6,799 bases of DNA. It comes from Acidobacteriota bacterium (lineage in GTDB: Bacteria > Acidobacteriota > Vicinamibacteria > Vicinamibacterales > CAVVIG01). The DNA lies in NCBI GenBank assembly GCA_003222555.1, contig QHWL01000044.1:4781-11579 (forward strand). The letters run 5' to 3'. Of this stretch, positions 1-5,613 are shown piece by piece (within the stretch, counting starts at the first letter, position 1; every line of letters starts with the position of its first letter). The notes beneath the pieces are model-generated. The model was given only the letters and a program-made list of their open reading frames with translations. It was not told where the DNA came from and ran no database searches. The position numbers and the translations under genes are program-made.

Positions 1-1
1 C

Positions 2-277
2 GCCGAGACCGAGTGGTACCAGCATTCGCCGTCGGAGCTCGTGGAGAAATGCGTGGACCTGGGGGGCTCGCCGCGTGCGACCATCTGCTGGGGACGGCTC
101 GTCAAGGTGTGGACGCTGCTGCAACGCCGCCGGGTCGAGGTGTACCCCGAAGACGTGCAGGATCTGGCGAAGTATGTGCTTGGGCACCGCGTCTGGCTGG
201 GCCCGCACGCCGCCAGCCACGGCGTGACCGTCGACATGGTCATCAACGACATCATCGAACGGGTTCCGGTTCCATGA
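2..277 (+). CDS. moxR: MoxR-family AAA+ ATPase, C-terminal end (5' truncated by window)
   Basis: The reading frame is open from base 2, so the start lies outside the window, and it ends at TGA 275-277. The ~91 visible residues match the helical lid at the C-terminus of MoxR ATPases: a GGSPRA signature (sensor-2-like, at about residues 29-34 of the visible part), a helix ending in a basic patch, the VYPEDVQDLAKYVLGHR stretch, and a final helix with a hydrophobic/acidic pattern. Walker A and B motifs would lie upstream and cannot be checked. MoxR ATPases are cytoplasmic chaperone-like hexamers that work with DUF58 and VWA proteins, and exactly those follow here. The stop overlaps the next start as ATGA, so the two genes are probably translationally coupled. 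The family call is firm; the exact MoxR subfamily cannot be told from this fragment. Confidence 0.85.
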   Translation, partial: AETEWYQHSPSELVEKCVDLGGSPRATICWGRLVKVWTLLQRRRVEVYPEDVQDLAKYVLGHRVWLGPHAASHGVTVDMVINDIIERVPVP

Positions 278-1191
278 CCCAAAATCCGGCCGCCGAGCCG
301 CTGGTCAACCTCTCCGAGATCGCCGAGATCGAGCTGTTCATCATGAAACGGATGAAGGAGTTCACGCTCGGCGATCACGCCAGCGTGTTCAAAGGCTCGG
401 GGTTCAATTTCGTCGGCCTGCGCGACTGGGAGCCCGGGGACCGGATGGCGTCGATCGACTGGGCGCAGTCGTCGATGAACAATTTCAGCCCGCTCGTCAC
501 CCGCGAGTTCGAGCAGAACAGCAACGCCACTATCATCGCGGTAGCCGATGCCTCGCCCTCGACCAGGTGCGGCGTCGCCGGCACCTCGATCGCCGCGGCC
601 ATCGCGCGGTCGGTCGCCACGGTCGGCATGTCGGCCGTGCTGTTTCAGGACATGTTCGGGCTGATCACGTTCGGCGAAGGCTTCCATCAGCTCTCATCGG
701 CGCGGCCCCGCATCGGCAAGCCGCACGTGATCTATTGCCTCGATTTGTATCAGCTTCGAAACCAAATCGACGTGCCGTCGGAACAGAGCGATGTCACCGC
801 GACCATCGCCAGCCACCTGCGCAAGACGTCGCTCGTGCCGATCATTTCGGATTTTCTCTTCGTGGACGCCCCGCGCATCATCAAGGAGTTGTCCCGGCTG
901 AATACGGCGCACGACGTCTTCATGATCATGGTGGATGCGCGGTTCGCGTACCGGCTGCCTGAGGTGTCAGCCGGCTGGATCGAGACCTTCGACGTGGAAA
1001 CCGACCGCACGCGCATCGTCTCACGGCGGGAGTTCGCCCACCTCGCCGACCGCGTCGGCCAATGGCAGGAGGAAATCCTGCGGCTCGCGCGCGACGCCGA
1101 CCTCGACATGGTGCGCGTCGGCCTCGATCGCTGGGAGATGGAGACGACGCTCTTCGAGTTCCTGGCCGAGCGGCGATTACGCAAAATATAG
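274..1191 (+). CDS. DUF58 domain protein, MoxR partner
   Basis: A 305-residue soluble protein. The DUF58 hallmark is at residues 41-63: GSGFNFVGLRDWEPGD followed by a block ending in IDW. A REFE segment follows (77-80), then a D-x-S-x-S-like motif at D92/S94/S96 (DASPS), resembling the metal site of the VWA-like fold found in this family. No membrane segment is visible, so it belongs to the short cytoplasmic DUF58 type of about 300 residues, not the longer type with N-terminal membrane helices. ATG 274 was chosen because it overlaps the moxR stop as ATGA. No Shine-Dalgarno is visible, which fits translation by coupling. The frame is open further upstream to base 13, but that would run through the moxR gene and is not conserved-looking. 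The molecular function of DUF58 is not established; by operon association it is a MoxR substrate or adaptor. Confidence 0.88.
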   Translation: MTQNPAAEPLVNLSEIAEIELFIMKRMKEFTLGDHASVFKGSGFNFVGLRDWEPGDRMASIDWAQSSMNNFSPLVTREFEQNSNATIIAVADASPSTRCGVAGTSIAAAIARSVATVGMSAVLFQDMFGLITFGEGFHQLSSARPRIGKPHVIYCLDLYQLRNQIDVPSEQSDVTATIASHLRKTSLVPIISDFLFVDAPRIIKELSRLNTAHDVFMIMVDARFAYRLPEVSAGWIETFDVETDRTRIVSRREFAHLADRVGQWQEEILRLARDADLDMVRVGLDRWEMETTLFEFLAERRLRKI

Positions 1192-1226
1192 GAATTTCGG
1201 CAACAACTGGTACGATTGAGGCGTTC

Positions 1227-2525
1227 ATGAACAGAAGGTTCAGCAGGGTGAGCAGGTCCTGGCCTGGCCGTGTCGGTGTCGTCGTGATGGTTGTTGCGGC
1301 GTCCGGGGCATGGTTGGCGCCGCCGGCGACCGCCCAGACCCCCGCGAAGGCGCCGACAGCGGCCCAGGCCCCCTCCAGGATTGCGGGCCCGGGCGAAATC
1401 GCATCCGACCCCATCATGTGCTGGTGGAAGACCGACAAGAACGCCGTGCAGCTCGGCGAGCATTTCACCCTCACGTTGACATGCGGGGTCGTGGAAGCCG
1501 GCCGCGTCACGGTGGTGCCCGATGTGAAGTCGCTCGAGCCGACGACGGTGCAGCTCGCGCCGTTTGAAGTCGTCCGCGGCGTCCGTCACGAAGACATCAA
1601 GGAGGCGCCCTGGCGTTACTTCCAGTACGAGTACACGTTGCGCCTGCTCGGCGAGGGCTACTTCGGGCAGGACGTCGACATCCCGTCGATTACCGTCACC
1701 TACAACGTTCAGTCCCCTGGCGGCGGCGAAACGCAGGGACGGGATCAACTCTACGTGCTGCCCGCGGTGCCGATTCGCATCATCTCGCTCGCGCCGGCCA
1801 AGGCGACCGATATTCGCGACGCCCCGCGCGACACCTTCGCCGACATCGAAGCGCGGAGGTTCCGCGCCACTGGAGAGCTCATTGCGGCCGGTGTCTTCTT
1901 CGCCTTCGCGGTGGTACTCGTTGGATTCGCGATCGCCCGGATGGTCGGGCGGTATCGCGAACACGCGGCCGTCGTGGTTCGACCGCTGCCCGCGCGTGCC
2001 GTGCTGGCCGCGTGCCTACGCGCGATCGGACGGCTGAGGTCGGACGTGGCGCGTGAAGGCTGGACGCCGGACCTCGTCGGCCGGGCGCTGGCCGCCTTGC
2101 GCGTCGCGGGCGCGGTGGCGCTGGGCCGGCCCGTGGCCCAGACGCTGGTCGACATGAACGTGCAGGGCCGCGAAGGACAAGTCGTCCTCCGGAAGGGGAT
2201 TTTTCGCCCCAAGCGCGCGCTCATCTCCGCGCCGACGACCGAGGACGCGATCGCCCGCTTGCTTGCGAGCGGCAACGGACTGGACCCGCGTACTCGGGCC
2301 ATGCTTGAAGAGCTTCGAGATTCGCTGCGCACGTTCAGCATCGCCAGCTACAGCCGCACCGATCGCCTCGATACGACTGCGCTCGATGCCGCGCTCGAGA
2401 ACGGCACGCGGGCGATTCGGCGCCTGCGATTTACGAAACGGTGGCCCGTGAGCGCGGCCGCCAGGATCGCGAAATCCGCCGCCGGGCTCGGAGGCATGAC
2501 GTGGTCACGCTCAGAGAACTCCTGA
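1227..2525 (+). CDS. BatD-like secreted, membrane-anchored protein of the MoxR/VWA cluster
   Basis: A 432-residue protein. A signal peptide is clear: basic N-terminus, hydrophobic core at about 17-31, likely cleavage after ATA-36. Residues ~37-210 form an extracytoplasmic, beta-rich region with an Ig-like pattern (alternating hydrophobic strands, a GEHFTLTLTCGV strand, later LLGEGYFGQDVDIPSI), as in BatD proteins. Two cysteines, C65 and C86, lie in this region and could form a disulfide. One transmembrane helix at about 214-236 is followed by a basic stretch (RMVGRYRE) and a ~195-residue, helix-rich cytoplasmic domain. Length is somewhat short for BatD. ATG 1227 has GAGG at 1218-1221, 5 nt upstream; in-frame GTG 1248 is a weaker alternative. 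The last 25 nt overlap the next gene. The BatD assignment rests on architecture and neighbours more than on recognised sequence motifs. An unrelated adaptor with the same layout is possible. Confidence 0.65.
   Translation: MNRRFSRVSRSWPGRVGVVVMVVAASGAWLAPPATAQTPAKAPTAAQAPSRIAGPGEIASDPIMCWWKTDKNAVQLGEHFTLTLTCGVVEAGRVTVVPDVKSLEPTTVQLAPFEVVRGVRHEDIKEAPWRYFQYEYTLRLLGEGYFGQDVDIPSITVTYNVQSPGGGETQGRDQLYVLPAVPIRIISLAPAKATDIRDAPRDTFADIEARRFRATGELIAAGVFFAFAVVLVGFAIARMVGRYREHAAVVVRPLPARAVLAACLRAIGRLRSDVAREGWTPDLVGRALAALRVAGAVALGRPVAQTLVDMNVQGREGQVVLRKGIFRPKRALISAPTTEDAIARLLASGNGLDPRTRAMLEELRDSLRTFSIASYSRTDRLDTTALDAALENGTRAIRRLRFTKRWPVSAAARIAKSAAGLGGMTWSRSENS
2490..2494 (+). promoter_or_regulatory. Ribosome binding site that fixes the GTG start of the first VWA gene
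   Basis: GGAGG lies 6 nt before GTG 2501, inside the end of the BatD-like gene. It favours GTG 2501 over ATG 2441 (which would overlap the upstream gene by 85 nt and add a very basic 20-residue extension) and over ATG 2543. Confidence 0.7.
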
Positions 2526-3598
2526 TCGCTCTCCGCGGCACGATGTCCGAGTGGCTGAGGCTGCGCTGGACCGACCTGCAGTTTACGGAAGGCAGGACGG
2601 CTTTCTTCGTGGTCGTCGTCCTGCTCGCACTCTCGCTGTTCATGCTGACGGCGCGCCGCCTGCTGTCGCGCAAGGCGGGGCGTACGCAGCTCGGGCTGCC
2701 GGCGGTCCTGCCCGTGATGCGCCGATCGTACCTGTCGGCCACCCGCCACGCCGCCTTTCTGTTGTTCCTGCTGGGGGTGCCCTTCTTCGCGGTGGCACTC
2801 GCCGATCCGCACACGGCGTTCACGCAAGAGCAAGTGTCCTATCCCGGCCGCCGTATCGCCATCCTGATTGATTCCTCCACCAGCATGGTCATGAAGTTCA
2901 ATTCGGTGAAGCTGCACGCGCAGGGAGCGCCTGCGTTCTACACGGCAGTTGCAGCGGCCGAGCAGTTCATGAGGCTGCGGATGAAGGGCCCGTACCACGA
3001 CCTCATCGCGCTCATTCAGTTCGGCAACGAAGCGTACGTGGTCACGCCGTTCACGACCGACTACCAGAACGTCCTGCTGAGCATCAAGCTCGTCAGCAAC
3101 CCGAAGGAATGGGGGCGGTTCAGCGACTGGGGCACCACCATCATTCAGGGCATCGAGCAGGGCGCGCAATTGTTCAAGACGTTCAACTTTCTGAACGCCT
3201 CGGGCAATCTCATGTTGGTTTTCACCGACGGGCGGGACGACCAGGCCACCCTCAAGGGAAAATCGCTCGACGACCTCGTGGCCGAAGCGCGGAAGAACAA
3301 GATACCCGTCTACATGATCCGGACGGCGTACAACCTGAAGTTCGGCGATGTCTTGCAGGACCGGCTCTGGAAGGATGCCGTCGAGAAGACCGGCGGCCGC
3401 TTCTACCCGGCGGCGGACGAGGACGCTATCTTGAACGCCATAAACGAAATCGACAGGCTCTCGCCGGGACGCATCGACGTGCACCAATATACGGCCCAGC
3501 GACCGCGGTTTGCGGGCTACACCCTCATCGCCATCGCGTTGTGGCTCGCGGCGGGCACGCTGAAACTGGGATTCCGGCACTTCAGGACGTTTCCCTAG
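2501..3598 (+). CDS. Membrane-anchored VWA-domain protein, BatA/BatB-like
   Basis: 365 residues when read from GTG 2501. Two N-terminal membrane helices at about 34-51 and 84-101 are separated by a basic loop. A VWA domain then fills ~116-320, and a third helix lies near the C-terminus (~338-355) with a basic tail. By the positive-inside rule the VWA domain faces the periplasm, as proposed for BatA/BatB. The metal-ion-dependent adhesion site looks complete: D124-x-S126-x-S128 (DSSTS), a Thr at 212 in WGTT, and D243 in TDGRD. About a dozen residues (MKFNSVKLHAQG region) separate the MIDAS loop from helix 1, longer than in typical Bat proteins. The gene overlaps the BatD-like gene by 25 nt, so it is co-translated with it. 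In the family, two such VWA proteins act together in the inner membrane; which of the two here is BatA or BatB cannot be decided. Confidence 0.85.
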   Translation: MVTLRELLIALRGTMSEWLRLRWTDLQFTEGRTAFFVVVVLLALSLFMLTARRLLSRKAGRTQLGLPAVLPVMRRSYLSATRHAAFLLFLLGVPFFAVALADPHTAFTQEQVSYPGRRIAILIDSSTSMVMKFNSVKLHAQGAPAFYTAVAAAEQFMRLRMKGPYHDLIALIQFGNEAYVVTPFTTDYQNVLLSIKLVSNPKEWGRFSDWGTTIIQGIEQGAQLFKTFNFLNASGNLMLVFTDGRDDQATLKGKSLDDLVAEARKNKIPVYMIRTAYNLKFGDVLQDRLWKDAVEKTGGRFYPAADEDAILNAINEIDRLSPGRIDVHQYTAQRPRFAGYTLIAIALWLAAGTLKLGFRHFRTFP

Positions 3599-3609
3599 CG
3601 CCTGCGGCC

Positions 3610-3647
3610 ATGCCGAGCCGAGGACAGGCGAATCCGAGGCGAGGCAT
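3610..3647. repeat. Short imperfect inverted repeat after the first VWA gene
   Basis: ATGCC (3610-3614) is the reverse complement of GGCAT (3643-3647), and the arms continue with related CCGAG/CGAGG words (CGAGCCGAGG and CCGAGGCGAGG). The pairing is partial. It could be the outer flank of the palindromic element that follows, or chance in GC-rich DNA. Confidence 0.25.
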
Positions 3648-3659
3648 CAGCGTTAGTTC

Positions 3660-3722
3660 GCGCTGGGGGGCGGGGTCCCCAACGCGGCAGCGGCGTTGGG
3701 GTGCCGGATGGGGCCCCAGCGC
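3660..3722. repeat. REP-like nested palindromic element (long imperfect hairpin)
   Basis: Two nested inverted repeats share one centre. The outer arms are GCGCTGGGG (3660-3668) and CCCCAGCGC (3714-3722), a perfect 9-bp match. The inner arms are CCCCAACGC (3677-3685) and GCGTTGGGG (3693-3701), another perfect 9-bp match around a 7-nt loop GGCAGCG. GGC 3669-3671 can also pair with GCC 3703-3705, leaving only small bulges. No run of T follows, so it does not look like an intrinsic terminator. It sits in a 182-nt gap of an otherwise tightly packed operon, as REP/BIME-type extragenic elements often do. It may also modulate mRNA stability between the two VWA halves of the operon. That it is a dispersed repeat family is inference. 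Confidence 0.6.
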
Positions 3723-3740
3723 CAGTGAATGAAGTGATGC

Positions 3741-3762
3741 GCGGCGCACAACCACGCGCCGC
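3741..3762 (+). other. Small leader hairpin upstream of the 226-aa gene
   Basis: GCGGCGC (3741-3747) and GCGCCGC (3756-3762) form a perfect 7-bp stem with an 8-nt loop. The segment CACAACC (3747-3753, mostly loop) is complementary to GGTTGTG (3774-3780), which covers the 3' part of the ribosome binding site and abuts ATG 3781. The two pairings could compete or form a pseudoknot. The complementarity is directly visible; a regulatory role is inference. Confidence 0.35.
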
Positions 3763-3770
3763 AACTGGTT

Positions 3771-3775
3771 GGAGG
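3771..3775 (+). promoter_or_regulatory. Ribosome binding site selecting ATG 3781
   Basis: GGAGG lies 5 nt before ATG 3781. It rules out in-frame TTG 3769, which starts upstream of the site, and makes in-frame GTG 3778 (2 nt away) too close. Confidence 0.75.
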
Positions 3776-3780
3776 TTGTG

Positions 3781-4461
3781 ATGAAGGCGATCAGCGGTTT
3801 TCTGTTGGGAGCGATCGTGCTGGCACTGGTCGGCGGCGTGTGCCTCGCCGCGGGCATCCTCGATCGCGAGATGGCACACGCGCAGGAGCATGTCGTTTCG
3901 GGAGACTACGACGAGCCGCAGGCCATCCTGGACACCACCGAACGTTATTTCGAATACGCAACCCGGCTGCCCTGGGTCGGCAACGGGCCCGTCAACGACG
4001 TGCGCGCGCGCAAAGCGGCGCTTCACTATTGGCAAAAGCAGTACGGGGCGATCGTGCCGGAAATCGCCGATCCGGTGGGGAACGTCGCCTCCGACAATAT
4101 CGAGTTGCAACTCATCGTCGCCAACGCCATGTACCGGGTCGGCCAGGCAGAATCCAAGGATCGACAAACCACGCTCGCGGCGCTCGATGCCGGCATCAAT
4201 GCCTACCTCACCGTGCTGAAGAACGCCCCGCGTCAGGAAGACGCGGCCTACAACTACGAGTTCCTCGTGCGCCTGCGCGACGACATTGCCAAAGGCCGTC
4301 GCAAGGCTGAACCGACCGAGGTCAGCGGCCCGCACGGTCACCCGGGCGGCCCGCCATTCAAAGGCAAGAACGAGTTCAAGATCTACGTTCCGCTGCAATC
4401 GGACGAAATAGATAAAGGCGCGACATCCGGCAAGGCCGCTCCGATGAAGCGCAAGGGCTAG
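3781..4461 (+). CDS. Unrecognised membrane-anchored helical protein, possible BatC-like TPR role
   Basis: 226 residues. An N-terminal hydrophobic helix (~5-25) without an obvious cleavage site looks like a signal anchor and is followed by an acidic, mostly alpha-helical body (~26-175). The stretch around 140-172 (AGINAYLTVLKNAPRQEDAAYNYEF) has the spacing of a TPR unit: Ala and Tyr in the first helix, the Pro turn, then AAYNYE, like the A-x-YNLE pattern in BatC-type TPR proteins. Residues ~182-192 form a His/Gly/Pro-rich linker (SGPHGHPGGPP). A short, probably structured tail around 197-209 (NEFKIYVPLQSDE) then precedes a basic C-terminus. The gene lies between the two VWA genes, 3 nt before the second. 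I do not recognise a named family. From position and the TPR-like stretch it may do the job of BatC, a periplasmic partner of the VWA proteins; this is inference. Confidence 0.8.
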   Translation: MKAISGFLLGAIVLALVGGVCLAAGILDREMAHAQEHVVSGDYDEPQAILDTTERYFEYATRLPWVGNGPVNDVRARKAALHYWQKQYGAIVPEIADPVGNVASDNIELQLIVANAMYRVGQAESKDRQTTLAALDAGINAYLTVLKNAPRQEDAAYNYEFLVRLRDDIAKGRRKAEPTEVSGPHGHPGGPPFKGKNEFKIYVPLQSDEIDKGATSGKAAPMKRKG

Positions 4462-4464
4462 CCG

Positions 4465-5565
4465 ATGCTCACCGGGGTGAATCTCAGCACGCTGAGCTTT
4501 GCGGAGCCCCTTTTTCTCTGGCTCCTCCCCATCCCGGGGATTCTGCTGGTGCTGTGGCTGTGGCAGGTGTGGCGTCGGCGCCGTGACGCCCGGCGGTGCA
4601 GACGCGATCGCGTGCTCCCGGTGCGCGAGCGGTACACGCTCGCGGGCGATTTGGCTTTTTGGCTGTGCGGGCTCGTCGCGGCCAGCCTCTGCATCGTCGC
4701 ACTCGCACGGCCGCAGGCGCGTGTCTCAGCGGTCACCAAGGCCGGCGCCGACATCGTGATCCTGCAAGACGGCTCCGCGTCGATGTGGGTCAAGGACGTG
4801 ACGCCGGACCGCTGGCAGCGATCCGTTCAGTTCATCCGGGCGTTCGCAGAGGCGCTCAGTTGGAAGGGGGACCGCGTCGCGCTGGCGATCTTCGCTCATC
4901 TCGCCTCTCCGCAGACGCGCCTGACTAAAGATCCCAACGCGCTGTTTTTCTTCCTCGATCATCTCAGCGAGCATTCGCCTTTCCGGCTCGAAGACGATCC
5001 AACGTGGGACACCAACATCGAAGAAGGCCTGTATTGGGGCCTGAAGCTCGTCGAGACCGACGAAGAGCTGTTTGGCAAGACGACGAACGGGAAAGCCTTC
5101 GTCGTGATCTCCGACGGCCAGGCCTGGAGCGGCAACGTCGCGAATGCGCTGGCCATGGCGCGAAAGCGCCAGGCGCCGGTGTACGTCGTCGGCGTGGGCA
5201 CGACGACGGGCGGCCTCATTCCAGAGCCGGTCCGCTACCAAGGCGGCGTGGCGCAGGCCCCAATTCGCGCCGTTCTCGACCGCAATTCGCTGCGCGAGAT
5301 TGCGCGCGTCGGTGGCGGCGAGTACTTCGAGATCGGCCGGGAGCCCGATCGGGACGTCGCCTTCAGGATCATCCTCAGCGTCAGGCGTCGCGCCCAGGTG
5401 AGCCAGGAGGTTGACAGCTACGAAGACTTCTACTGGCGGTTCCTGTTTGCCGCAGGAGTCTTTTTGTGCCTCGGAACGTTTCTCCTCAAGGGGTCAACCG
5501 AGCTCTGGTGGCAGGCTGCCGTCGTGATCGTGGCAGTGGTGCTCCTCGCGAACGCTATCCGTTAA
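4465..5565 (+). CDS. Membrane-anchored VWA-domain protein, second BatA/BatB-like
   Basis: 366 residues. The first membrane helix (~12-34) contains the FAEPLFLWLLPIP segment typical of Bat VWA proteins. A strongly basic loop (RRRRDARRCRRDR) and a second helix (~62-80) follow. The VWA domain spans ~94-315, then two C-terminal helices lie at ~326-342 and ~346-364. The basic loop places the VWA domain in the periplasm. MIDAS residues are D102-x-S104-x-S106 (DGSAS), T183 in WDTN and D217 in SDGQ. Wording differs from the usual VWA pattern: Gln precedes D102 where a hydrophobic residue is common, Ala replaces the Gly of SGS, and Ser replaces Thr in TDG. The metal-coordinating side chains are all kept. 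The start is 3 nt after the previous stop with only a weak AGGG upstream, so translation is probably coupled. One membrane helix more than in the first VWA protein. Confidence 0.87.
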   Translation: MLTGVNLSTLSFAEPLFLWLLPIPGILLVLWLWQVWRRRRDARRCRRDRVLPVRERYTLAGDLAFWLCGLVAASLCIVALARPQARVSAVTKAGADIVILQDGSASMWVKDVTPDRWQRSVQFIRAFAEALSWKGDRVALAIFAHLASPQTRLTKDPNALFFFLDHLSEHSPFRLEDDPTWDTNIEEGLYWGLKLVETDEELFGKTTNGKAFVVISDGQAWSGNVANALAMARKRQAPVYVVGVGTTTGGLIPEPVRYQGGVAQAPIRAVLDRNSLREIARVGGGEYFEIGREPDRDVAFRIILSVRRRAQVSQEVDSYEDFYWRFLFAAGVFLCLGTFLLKGSTELWWQAAVVIVAVVLLANAIR

Positions 5566-5613
5566 TCCGAGGTAAGATCTCAGGGCCTCTTCGTCGGCAC
5601 TCCCCTTTACAGT

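Noticed and set aside
13..273. Upstream extension of the DUF58 reading frame
   Set aside because: It would overlap the recognisable MoxR C-terminus over its whole length. ATG 274 in the ATGA overlap is the natural start.
1175..1226. Internal promoter in the slightly AT-richer junction between the DUF58 and BatD-like genes
   Set aside because: TACGAT at 1211-1216 is a weak -10 match, and no -35-like hexamer lies at proper spacing. The short 35-nt gap fits a simple operon junction.
750..1964. Long open frame on the minus strand (404 codons)
   Set aside because: It lies antisense across the DUF58 and BatD-like genes, is rich in Arg/His/Gly low-complexity, and has no recognisable domain. Such frames are common in GC-rich DNA opposite real genes.
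2348..3580. Long open frame on the minus strand (410 codons)
   Set aside because: It mirrors the first VWA gene almost exactly. The + strand product has a full VWA domain with MIDAS and membrane helices, and the antisense product has none.
3660..3722. Intrinsic (Rho-independent) terminator
   Set aside because: The hairpin is strong, but it is followed by CAGTGAATGAAG with no T-tract, and the next gene continues the same functional cluster.
3109..3732. Open + strand frame crossing the end of the first VWA gene and the hairpin element
   Set aside because: It is out of frame with the VWA domain, Arg/Gly/His-rich, and its end is simply translated palindrome; no ribosome binding site or domain.
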